From NCBI RefSeq assembly GCF_032452875.1, contig NC_083871.1, positions 4,191,692 to 4,255,691 of the forward strand: a stretch of 64,000 bases of DNA. The letters are read 5' to 3'. Origin of the DNA: Bos javanicus. Taxonomy: Eukaryota; Chordata; Mammalia; Artiodactyla; Bovidae. The notes beneath the pieces were generated by a model, which worked only from the letters and a program-made list of their open reading frames with translations, was not told the DNA's origin and did not search any database. Positions 1 to 10,024 of the stretch are shown here, piece by piece (the first letter of the stretch is position 1; each line of letters opens with the position of its first letter). The translations under genes and the position numbers were made by a program.

Positions 1-1185
1 TTCTTTTGGCAAAACTGTATTAGTCTTTGCCCTGCTTCATTCTGTCATCCAAGGTCAAATTTGACTGTTAGCCCAGGTATTTCTTTACTTCCTACTTTTG
101 CATTCCAGTCACCTATAATGAAAAGAATATTTTCTTTGGGGGGTGTTAGTTCTAGAAGGTCTTGTAGGTCTTCAGAGAACGATTCAACTTCAGCTTCTTC
201 AGCATTACTGTTCGGTGTACAGACTTGGATTACTGTGATATTGAATGGTTGACCTTGGAAACAGAGATTTCTGTTTCCAGACAGAGATTATTCTGTCATT
301 TTTGAGATTGCATCCAAGTACTACATTTTGGACTCTTTTGTTGACTATGATGGCTACTCCATTTCTTCTAAGGGATTCCTGCCCACAATAGTAGATGTTA
401 TACTCATCTGAGTTAAATTCACCCATTCCAGTCCATTTTAGTTTGCCCCTAAAATGTCAGTGTTCACTCTTACCATCTCCTCTTTGACAACTTCCAAATT
501 GCCTTGATTCATGGACCTAACATTCCAGGTTCCTATGCAATGTTGCTCTTTACAGCATCAGACTTCACTTCCATCACCAGTCACATCCACAACTGAACAT
601 TGCTTTTGCTTTGACTCCATCTCCTCATTCTTTCTGAAATTATTTCTCCACTGATCTCCATAGCATATGGGCACCTACCTACCTAAGAAGTTCATATTTC
701 AGTGTCTTATGGTTTTGCTTTTTCATACTATTCATGTGGTTCTCAAACAAGAATACTGAAGTGATTTGCCATTCCCTTCTCCAGTGGACTATGTTTTGTC
801 AGAACTCTCCACCATGACCCGTCTGTCTTAGCTGGCCCTACACAACATGGCTCATAGTTTCATTGAGTGAGACAAGGCTGTGGTCCATGTGATCAGATTG
901 GTTAGTCTTCTGTGATTATGGTTTTCATTCTGTCTGCCCTCTGATGGAGAAGAATAAGAGGCTTATGGAAGCTTCCACATGGGAGAGACTGACAGAGGTG
1001 GAAACTGCATCTTGTTCTGATGGGCGGGGCCATACTCAGTAAATCTTTAATCCAATTTTCTGTTGATTGGCTGGGCTGCATTCCCTCCCTGTAATTATTT
1101 GACCTGATGCCAAACTATGGTGGAGGTAATGAAGATAATTGTAACCTCCTTCAAAATGTCCCCTGCATACATGTACCATTTTAGT
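1..1185 (-). mobile_element. BovB LINE, 5' part (endonuclease region and 5' UTR), cut by window edge
   Basis: Read on the minus strand, this is the 5' end of a BovB (RTE clade) non-LTR retrotransposon. Positions 1-500 carry the N-terminal part of the APE-type endonuclease region; about 500-1185 is the 5' untranslated leader, which the other copies here lack or have lost in part. The remainder, with the reverse transcriptase and 3' end, would lie left of position 1. Short antisense and sense frames (for example 205-426 minus) are remnants, not a usable ORF. Stops and indels show it is dead. The exact 5' boundary is uncertain by some tens of bases. Confidence 0.9.
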
Positions 1186-1197
1186 TAGGATAATGGC

Positions 1198-1397
1198 AGG
1201 CTTCCCCAATGACTCAGCAGGTAAAGAATTTGCCTGCAGTGCAGGAGACTCGGGTTCAATCCCTGGTTCAGGAATTACCCCTGGAGGAGGAAATGTAGAC
1301 CCTTTCCAGTATTCTTGCCTGAAAAATTCCGTGGGCTGAGGAACCTGGCAGGCTACAGTCCAAGGGATGACAAAGAGTCGACAGGACTGAGCAATTT
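1198..1397 (+). mobile_element. Bov-tA SINE
   Basis: The unit starts with the tRNA-Glu-derived GGCTTCCC head and the box-like stretch ending in GGTTCAATCCC. It continues into the BovA part, with TATTCTTGCCTG and CAGGCTACAGTCC, and ends in the ACAGGACTGAGC tail shared with BovB. It lies just beyond the 5' end of the BovB copy on its left. It is moderately diverged and non-coding. Confidence 0.93.
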
Positions 1398-2968
1398 CCT
1401 TAATGGAATAAATGTCACTACCAAAGAAGAGAATGTCACCTGAATAAAATTATGTGATCAATGGAAACCTGACCATTGAACTGACATTCTTGTCTCAATA
1501 GGCAGTTTTCCAAATACTTGTTTTACTTTGATTCAGTTGCTCTGTATTCTGTCTACATAGTAGAACTACCATTTTTGGGTATGTTTGTTTATTTTTGTTG
1601 CTTTATAATAGCAGTCTGGCTAATTATCAGTGTCACTATCCCATTTTATAAAATTTTTCTTAGTAATTCCAAGGTGAAGTTAAGGTTAAAATTTATGTTG
1701 ACACTCATGATAAGGAATTAAAAATGTCCACCAATGCTCATAGCCTTTGCTTAAGACCTAGAGTTTCTGTTCTCATTCCAATTCTGACTCTATTGCTGGC
1801 AATCAGAGTGGTTCTGAGGTTCTTCAATAGCCAAAACTACGCAGATTTGATTCTTATAAGCCAAAAAACTAACTGTTGGTCTTTCTTTGCTTGTTGTAGA
1901 GATTTTCACTCACATTTACTCTGAACTTATATAATTCAACCCTTGCCCCACCAACTTGAAGGAGCAAGAACAGATATGTACAACTGGAATTTGTATGTTA
2001 GGAAGTAAAAGAGCATTGATCCAGCAATTGTTTAGGTGCTCAGATACCTTAATACTCAGTAACTGCTGTAAAGTCTTGTCATTCAGCATCTGATGACTGG
2101 ATCTGAGCCTAGAAAAGAAAAATTATAGGAAAATGCTCTGTTCAAAATGAGTCATGTGCATGGAATTCCCTGACTCTGGTTTTGGTGAAAAGTTTATTTT
2201 TTCCAAATGAATTTGTTTGTTTTTTGTAAATGTAGATGCATTAGGGGAAGACCACTATTTAAAATGATTCTTGGATAATTGTTCATGTCACTTTTGAGAC
2301 ATATCTTGTGAACTTTGGTAGTCTGATATCCTATATTCCTGATATTCTGGCACTATCCACCACATTTCCCTACATTCAAATAATCTCTTTCTCTCCAATA
2401 CCCTAATTATGACAACATAATCAATCATAATTCCTTTTCACCCTTTTTACCCAGATATATATGAGATATCTGCACTAAAGGTATTCAATTTGGCAAGGAT
2501 AAATAACAAAGGAATTACATTCATTATAGCAGAAATTATGCCAGATTTGTAGATATCTTATCTGGTTTTTATTTCTCACTTAGAATCTGTTTCTGATTGG
2601 ACTTAACATTTTATGGTAACTTTCCATTTGACTTCGAATGATATTTATTACAAGTACACTGGTGTTAATTTCAGTGTAAGATCCTAACTTTCTTCCCTAC
2701 AGTGTAAGTTTAATTTTCTAAGATATTTGTGTGTTAACCGAACTTGAAGTTCAGCTGGACAAGAAAATCCACGTATCTTAAAAGAAAAAAAAAAAAAAGG
2801 TTTAAATAGTTAATTTCAATTAACACAAATAATTATTTTATTCAACCTATTTGGATCACTTAATTTCACTGACTCTAATTCCATTATCTCACTCTTTTTT
2901 TTTTTTTTAAGCTCTAACATTGCCTTCCATATTAACTTGCTTATTTCCATATACTAATATATTTCTTT
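1398..2968. other. Unassigned AT-rich stretch
   Basis: I recognise no gene or repeat family here. Two short plus-strand open frames at 1518-1721 and 1724-1924 have hydrophobic, low-complexity composition and no domain I know, and I treat them as chance. A poly-A run lies near 2787-2800 and a poly-T run near 2893-2910, which may mark ends of old retroposons too decayed to name. Confidence 0.5.
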
Positions 2969-3232
2969 GGAGAAGGCAATGGCACCCCACTCCAGTACTC
3001 TTGCCTGGAAAATCCCATGGAGGGAGGAGCCTGGTAGGCTGCAGTCCATGGGGTCGCTAAGAGTCAGACACGACTGAGCGACTTCACTTTCACTTTTCAT
3101 TCTCATGCCTTGGAGAAGGAAATGGCAACCCACTCCAGTGTTCTTGCCTGGAGAATCCAGGGATGGAGGAGCCTGGTAGGCTGCAATCTATGGGGTAGCA
3201 CAGAGTTGGACATGACTGAAGTGACTTAGCAG
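2969..3232 (+). mobile_element. BovA2 SINE (dimer of BovA units)
   Basis: Two BovA monomers stand head to tail, each beginning GGAGAAGG(C/A)AATGGCA and running through CACTCCAGT.TTCTTGCCTGG to a GACACGACTGAG-like end. They are joined by a linker around 3085-3112 that includes CACTTTCACTTTTCA. This is the usual BovA2 layout, without a tRNA head. It abuts the BovB 3' end that follows. Confidence 0.93.
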
Positions 3233-3245
3233 TTAATTCTCTCTT

Positions 3246-3557
3246 CAGTTCAGTTCAGTTCAGTTCAGTCCCTCAGTCGTGTCCAACTCTTTGTGGCCCC
3301 ATGAATTGCAGCACTCTAGGCCTCCCTGTCCCTCACCAACTCCTGAGTTCACTCAGACTCATGTCCATCGAGTCATTGATGCCATCCAGCCATCCCATCC
3401 TCTGTCATCCCCTTCTCCTCCTGCCCCCAATCCCTCCCAGCATCAGAGTCTTTTCCAATGAGTCAACTCTTCTCTTGAGGTGGCCAAAGTACTGGAATTT
3501 CAGCTTTAGCATCATTCCTTCCAAAGAACACCCAGGACTGATCTCCTTTTGAATGGA
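3246..3557 (-). mobile_element. BovB LINE, 3'-end fragment
   Basis: A pentamer tail (CAGTT repeated, 3246-3270) is followed by the BovB 3' end in minus orientation. The sense strand encodes the last part of the ORF2 C-terminus, then the tail. It is heavily 5'-truncated. Its 3' sequence belongs to the group reading GGGAGGGATTGGGGGC rather than GGGAAAGATTGAGGGC (see findings). Confidence 0.93.
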
Positions 3558-4262
3558 CTCTTAGTGGTCACTATATCTGGTCTCTCTCCTTCCCTCAACT
3601 CACTGGACCCTTCCTGGATCTTTTCTTTCTCTCTAATCAACTCTTTGGGAAAAAACCATAAGTGCATGCTTTCAACTAACTTGTTTCTCAAGGCTACTTG
3701 AATGGATTGATGGTTTTGCTTTTTTCTTTTTTCCTTCACTTATTCATATATGCTTGTTTTCATGTTCTATGCCAGAAATAAACTTCAGAACATTTTAGTA
3801 CTGGTCATATAGAAAAATTAACTCATTACTCTCTTTGTTTAAATTTTGTATGTTGGAAAAGTTCTAATTCAATTCCCCAGTTATTGATTTTATGGTTTTT
3901 CAGGATAATAAAGGATCTGGTAACTTCCTATGGACTTACATGGAAGAAAACTCCTTTCTTTCCTATGGTAAAAAAAGGAAAGATTTTAAGATTCTAAGCT
4001 TTGCAGGGGGAAAAAAAAGTGTGGACTCTAATTTTCTCAGATGCTATTTGTTTTCCATAAATACTGACCTAGTATACTGAAATATAATGCTACTTACTAT
4101 AATGAAAAGTGAGTACCTTAGAGGCCAATTCCCTGACAGTTTTGTGCATGGAAGAGCACAGGTCTGAATATGCTCAAACAATATAAAATGACATTGAAAA
4201 GCCAATGAAACGAAAGTTGCTGTACAGTATTTGTAGAGGAGAAACAACTTTCAGCTATTCAT
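3558..4262. other. Unassigned stretch
   Basis: No gene or repeat family recognised. Short frames on both strands (3512-3739 minus, 3892-4080 plus, 4044-4247 minus) overlap each other and show no known motif. A-rich runs occur at 3970-3980 and 4009-4018. Confidence 0.5.
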
Positions 4263-4264
4263 TT

Positions 4265-4740
4265 TATATTCTTGGTGGGAGCTCTGTAACAAAAGATAGA
4301 TTAACAGGAGAAAAACAAACAAGTTTATTAACAAGACTATCTCAGATATACATGCAAGAAACTCAGAGATGAGTGACTCTAAAATGTGGCTTACAATTTA
4401 AGTGCATACTGCAGCTTAATAGAAAATACACTTCTAGAGGAATGGCAAAACAAAGGAAAAGGACCTTGAGTATTTAGGGTTTGAAAATTGTGAGAAAACA
4501 AACATATGAGGAACTAGTTGTAAATGAAGGCTAGTTTGTAATGTTTGTTATGTTGGCTCCTCTGGTGCCCTCTGTAAGGCTGGTAAGGGCCTAAAGTTGT
4601 TTCAGATGATGAATTTTAGTCCTTCAAAGTAGAGAAAAGAGGGGGGTGCATTTCTGTAGATTTATCTTCTGCTCAGAAGCAAACAGAAGGCAGAGAGCTT
4701 TCCTTGTATCTGATGCTTCTTGATGGTCTTCTATTCAAAA
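4265..4740 (-). mobile_element. Possible old LTR, family not named
   Basis: The run GAGAAAAACAAACAAGTTTA and the following ATTAACAAGACTATCTCAG look like the R/U5 side of an old mammalian endogenous retrovirus LTR. The minus-strand reading would put an AATAAA signal at about 4324-4330. No internal viral sequence adjoins it. This call rests on resemblance only and could be another old interspersed repeat. Confidence 0.35.
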
Positions 4741-4741
4741 T

Positions 4742-4950
4742 GTGTGTGCTCAGTTGCTCAGTCATGTCCAACTCTTTGCAACCCCATGGACTGTAGCCCA
4801 TCAGGGTCCTTGGTCCATGGAATTTTCCAGGCAAGTATATTGGAGCAGGTTGCCATTTCCTATTCTAGGGGAGCTTCCTAACCCAGGGATCAAATCTGCA
4901 TTTCCTGAGTCTCCTGCATTGGCAGGTAGATTCTCTACCACTGAGCCATA
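4742..4950 (-). mobile_element. Bov-tA SINE
   Basis: This is a full-length unit read on the minus strand. The BovB-like end (GTGCTCAGTTGCTCAGTC) is at the left and the tRNA-derived head (TCTCTACCACTGAGCC) at the right, near 4950. It is moderately diverged. Confidence 0.94.
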
Positions 4951-5056
4951 ATCTATGTCAAAGAGATGTCTTTTGGGGAAACATGTTCTGATTTCCTTTA
5001 TATCATTATATGCATGAAAGGGGTGTTTTCTATAACTGGAGAATTAGTAACCTGTG

Positions 5057-5160
5057 AATGTGTGTGTGTGTGTACTGTGTGTGCATGTATGTGTGTGTCT
5101 CTGTGTCTCTGCATAAGTCTGTATGTGTGTGTATATGCATGCTTGCACACACAAAAAAAG
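5057..5160. repeat. Imperfect TG/CA-rich microsatellite
   Basis: Interrupted TG repeats (TGTGTGTGTGTGTACTGTGT and similar) grade into TATGTGTG and end in CACACACAAAAAAAG. Any open frame across it is compositional. Confidence 0.9.
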
Positions 5161-6161
5161 ACAAAAATATTTGCATACAGACTTGAATGCTTATGGTGTT
5201 CCTAGAGTCTGTCCTCTGCTTTGGGAGAACCCATTTAGAAGACTCTCATTTCTTCTTATTCTCTATGGCAGCTGGATCCACTGATCATCTAAGTTCCTGG
5301 CTATATGCATTTTCTACTACATTCCTTTATAATCCTTCTCAAAAATTCTACCTTCAATAAATTATGATAATTACATATTCTGCCTATCTCCATGTTGTAT
5401 CATTAATAGAATGAATAGAAAACAATTAATAGAATTGTTTAACCAAGATTTTCCCAAGTCATGATAACCACTAGGACATATAGTATTTTTGTAATTATGT
5501 TGAACAAAAATAAGAAAACAAGATTTCACTGAAATTTTAAGGCCTTCTTGTCCCAACCCTTCTAAGGTAGTCCTTGGGAGAGCCTGAACTACTCAGAATA
5601 AGGATTTATGTATTCAGAATGGATATGTTTTATATATATGTATATATATGTTATATTCAGTTCAAAAGTATGTCCAAATATACTCATCCAATTAAGGCAC
5701 ATCTTTTGATAAGCAACACTTGAGAAATTAACATCTTCCTAAGAACTATTTAATCAAGTAGACAAATTGACTAAAATCTAACTGAATACTACAATCTTCA
5801 GTAAGAGCCTTAGGCAGTTCAAGAGCATTAGAAACTAAAAGAATAGACTCGGGTAAGCTTGAAGGGAGGTTTCTCAGCAGTTTCCAAGGTTGAGCTGCAG
5901 TCAACACCTGATGCTTTGGAGGGACTGAAAAAGGCAGACCTGGATTCTGGTTTCTGCTGTTGGCAAGTTCAAGAAATGGAGAAGCACAGTCCCTGAACTA
6001 TGCTTTACCTCTTTTCTCTCTTTTATTGTGATAAAGGCAATCTGAACTTCAAGAAACTGAGATGATTTAATTATTCGCTCATAGTTTCAACAGTCCAACC
6101 AATATTTATAAAATCCTTAGAATCCGCCAGATTCCTAGCCTGTAGATTGGTATACAGGGGT
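5161..6161. other. Unassigned stretch with an AT dinucleotide run
   Basis: No gene recognised. A TATATATATG-type run lies at 5628-5655. Positions 5880-6000 are richer in G and C and could be a worn MIR, but I cannot support that by eye. Confidence 0.45.
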
Positions 6162-7016
6162 TCAGCTCAGTTCAGTCTCTCAGTCATGTCTGACTCTTTG
6201 TGACCCCATGAACAGCAGCAAGCCATGCTTCTCTGTCTATCACCAACTCCCGGAATCTACCCAGACCCATGTCCATTGAGTCGGTGATGCTATCCAACCA
6301 TCTCATCCTCTGTCATCCCCTTCTCCTCCTGCCTTCAATCTTTCCCAGCATCAGAGTCTTTTCCAATGAGTCAGATCTTCACATCGGGTGGCCAAAGTAT
6401 CAGAGTTTCAGCTTCAACATCAGTCCTTCCAAAGAACACCCAGGACTGATCTCCTTTAGGATAGACTGGTTGGATCTCCTTGCAGTCCAAGGGACTTTCA
6501 AGAGTCTTTTCCAACACCACAGTTCAAAAGCATCAATTCTTCAGCACTCAGCTTTCTTTATAGTCCAAATCTCACATCCATACATGATCACTGGAAAAAC
6601 CATAGCCTTGACTAGACGGACGTTTGTTGACAAAATAATGTCTCTGGCTTTTAATATGCTGTCTTGGTTGGTCATACCTTTCCTTCCAGAGGAAGCGTCA
6701 TTTAATTTCATGGCTGTAATCACCATCTGCAGTGATTTTGGAGCCCAGAAAAATAAAGTCAGCCACTGTTTTCACAGTTTCCCCATCTATTTGCCATGAG
6801 GTGATAGGACCAGATGCCATGATTTTTGTTTTCTAAATGTAGAGCTTTAAGCCAACTTTTTCACTCTCCTCTTTCACTTTCATCAAGAGGCTCTTTAGTT
6901 CTTCTTCACTTTCTGCCATAAGGGTGGTGTCATCTGCATATCTGCGTTTATTGATACTTCTCCCAACAATCTTGATTCCGCTTGTGTTTCTTCCAGCCCA
7001 TAATTTCTCATGATGT
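6162..7016 (-). mobile_element. BovB LINE, 3' part with RT motif C
   Basis: This 5'-truncated copy runs from the 3' end (6162, CAGCTCAGTTCAG) into the reverse transcriptase. On the minus strand the catalytic YADD box is intact at 6929-6940, inside a frame covering roughly 6833-7016. The RT palm upstream of motif C and the whole endonuclease are missing. Indels split the C-terminal part, including the CCHC-like and arginine-rich tail region. It belongs to the GGAAAGATTGAGGGC group. Dead copy. Confidence 0.94.
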
Positions 7017-7740
7017 AGAGGGAAAAGTGTAGTGAGCATTTGTCTTAGAATCTGGTTCATGGCTGTTTGTGGAAAGAGGTTATTATCATAACCCTGTTTT
7101 ATTTTCAATTTTGTTTTTACCTAGATCTTTATTTTACAAGGAATACTTTGGGTTTTCATTTTTAGATTTTAACCTTTTAGCTTGTTTCTTGGGGTATATA
7201 TGTTGTTTTTTTCATACAATTTTATATGTTGCTAACACTATTATAGTTGCTGATTCAGCTATCCAAATCTCTAAACTTAAATCTCCTGTAACTGGAAATG
7301 TGTCAGTAATCCAACTAACAAAGAATTATTAGAGATAGTAGGAAAGTTCAGAAGTGTTTTTGGTGAAAGAAAGGAGGTCTTCTTAGCTTGCTGTCTGTGA
7401 TGCCTATGTCTGAGAAGATGGTGGTCACAATGAATTTGTTTTAAACATGATGAGTTTAAGAAGCTGTCAACAAGAATCTGCAAGAATCCTGGATTACACA
7501 CATGAATTTGTCATGGTTTCCAATCTTCATCCTCTCTTCTTCCTTCAAATTCCCCTTCTAAACTGCTACTGTACATGGTTGTTTCATAGAGTTTAGAAGC
7601 ATGAAATAGATCTGGTTGTAATACATCTTAAAAGTGACAGTAAGCAAAGCAATGAACAAATAAATTTTATCTAAGAATAATAATAGCATTGGATTATAAA
7701 ATAAAGAATAAAGTAAATATAATGAGCCTATATGGATTTG
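7017..7740. other. Unassigned AT-rich stretch
   Basis: No gene or family recognised between the BovB 5' truncation point and the GA-rich tract. Short frames such as 7069-7332 plus and 7558-7809 minus are hydrophobic and AT-driven. Confidence 0.45.
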
Positions 7741-7782
7741 AAAAGGAAAGAAAGAAGGAAAGAAAGAGAGAATAAGAAGAGG
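7741..7782. repeat. GA-rich simple repeat
   Basis: Purine tract of AAAGGAAAGAAAGAAGG type with GAGAGAATAAGAAGA at its end. Confidence 0.8.
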
Positions 7783-7894
7783 TAAATCATCTTTACAGAA
7801 AAATCCCAACTGTTAAATGTAGAGGAAGGAGGGAAATATAATATCACTGTTAGGACAGGAAAATATCAGAGCCTCAGTGTGTCATTCCTGCACC

Positions 7895-7949
7895 ATAATA
7901 TTTATTATTTGCTGCACTGGTTTTAAGTATAGCAAATAATAAATATTAT
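7895..7949. repeat. Perfect 19-bp inverted repeat (hairpin-forming)
   Basis: The left arm 7895-7913 (ATAATATTTATTATTTGCT) is the exact reverse complement of the right arm 7931-7949. They are separated by a 17-base spacer at 7914-7930. Flanks do not continue the symmetry. The arms are AT-rich. No transposon terminal repeat or known RNA is recognised. Confidence 0.9.
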
Positions 7950-9660
7950 TTATTAATTTTGATATTCTCTCATTCAGGAGGTGGAGCCTAATTCCCTCTT
8001 TTCTGAATGTGAGCTGGGCATAGTGACTCACTTCTAAACCCTAAAACATGGAAGAGAAAATAGTAACTTTATAGTGAAGAAATATTATAGTGAAGAAAAC
8101 TACCAAGTGATCAAAGCTAATATCACTAGAAATAAATCATGTTGATACACTGTATTCCATAGTATGATTCAAGTTAAAGGACATATTATATCTATAGTAT
8201 CTTCAAAAATTCATAACCCCACTCAAATCATGAGCAAACATCATGTAAAAACATAATATTATACAAATACCTGACCAGTATTTCCAAAACTATCAAGATC
8301 ATGAGAACCAAGAAAAACCTAAGAAATTGTCACACAGAAGTAGAGACATGATGATTAAATGTAAAATAGTGCCCTGGGTTAAATCTTAGAATAAAAAATT
8401 ATATTAATGGAAAAACCTGAAATTTAAATATATTATGTTTTAGTTAATAGGATTTTATCAATGCTTATTTCTTAATTTTGATATTTACAATGGTCATGTT
8501 AAGTGTTAAAAGAGGTGAAGCTAGGTAACACGTTTCTTTACTATATTTGTAACACTTCTGTAAATCTTAGTTCAAATTAAAATATTTTAAATGTTATAAA
8601 CATTACTTTTGCTGATCATTGAAAAATCAATAGATATGTAATCTAACTAAATTCCCCTTTGAGAACATCTCAAAATAGAAAACAATAGTTAAAACCTTGA
8701 TTGCCTCTATGAAAAAGTTTACCTTAGGGAAATCATTCAAAATATCTTAACGCTTTGCTTTGGAGGAATTGTAATTAAGAAATGAAAGAGTAATGAAGTG
8801 GGTCACAGAGTGGAAACAGTTACTTTGGCTTTACGGCCTTTGTTGGGAGACAAAGACCCAAGAGCCTTAGAGAAGCCTTGCGGTTCTTCTAAGGGTGAGA
8901 TGGTGGTTGAAACTTGTGTGAGAAGACAAGTGTCTTGCAGGACTCTTGTCCTCTGCTGACCCCAGCAGGAGCAGAATTCCAGCTACTCAACCCAACTAGT
9001 CCAGAAGAAGTGCTCTAGGACAGGCCATGAAGTAGTTGTTGAAAGCCGACTCCCTACAGATCCTGATACTTGAACTTAAGTGTGGGGTAACTTCAGGCAA
9101 GACATTTAACTTTGATCTCAGTGCTATCATTTATGAGAATAATAGTGGACCTGTGAACACTGACAGACACCAGGGAAGACCTGCTGCCGCTGTACTACTG
9201 GGACATAGTAGTCACCTTCTCTGAGATTCAGATGTTAGAGAAAGAGGGCGGGTTTCATGTCTACAGGTAGATATAATTCTTGCCTCAATGAAGTATGAGG
9301 ATAAACAAACTGTAATGTATGTGAAAGTAACACCAATTAAAAAGGTTATTGCTATTGATGTGAGAAATATAACTTAGGAATTCTGTGAAGATTCACCCTG
9401 TCATTTTACTTTTGCAACTGTGTCCATCTAATCTTTAATGAGGGGATTTTCATTCAACACTGCCCTAGTTTCTTCGGTTCACAGACCCTTTCGAGTAATA
9501 ATGAATTTTCTGTGAAGGAAGTTCCATCAGTACTGTAGAAGTATGCCCACTGTACATCACATATTTCTCAGATCACCCACAATAATCTCGTCTGTAATTC
9601 TCAGTTGCCCTGGATCTAACCTATAACTGTCTATCTCTCCAGAGGGGCAGAGCTGCTATT
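7950..9660. other. Unassigned stretch
   Basis: Mostly AT-rich single-copy-looking sequence. Positions 8800-9240 are more GC-balanced and hold a 62-codon frame at 9036-9224 without a known domain. No splice-flanked exon or repeat family could be supported. Confidence 0.45.
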
Positions 9661-9664
9661 AATA

Positions 9665-9812
9665 TATCCCTTTTGCCCCTTTCTTTTCTTTTCTTCCATT
9701 TTCTGTTCATTTATTATCTTTCCATTCATTTCCTTGATTTCCCCTTTGTTCTTTCCTTCCTTCCCTCACTGCTTCCCTTCCTTCCTTCCTTTTATTCCCT
9801 TTTTCTTCTGTG
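9665..9812. repeat. Pyrimidine-rich (CTTT/CCTT) tract
   Basis: Almost pure C/T on the plus strand over about 150 bases, with TTCCTTCCTTCCTT-type runs near 9755-9795. It may be an old microsatellite. Confidence 0.75.
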
Positions 9813-10024
9813 AGATTCTTTATTACTAACATAATTACTGTACATAATTAAGGTACACTGGGAAAACAAAGATTGTGATGGCATGGAACTCTGATTGATT
9901 AATCAGTGTGTGTGCCATGGGCCCTGAAACTCATTTACATTTACTCTGTGTGTATGTAGATCTGGGAGAAGTACTCTTCTGATACTGAGATTGAAATCCA
10001 TTGAACTGAATCAGTTTGAACTCT

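Noticed and set aside
5057..5160. Open frame rich in Cys and Val across the TG tract
   Set aside because: It is a translation of an interrupted TG microsatellite.
6269..6799. 176-codon plus-strand open frame
   Set aside because: It is the antisense strand of the BovB 3' coding region; the same antisense frame appears in every BovB copy (for example 32075-32596 and 48479-49033).
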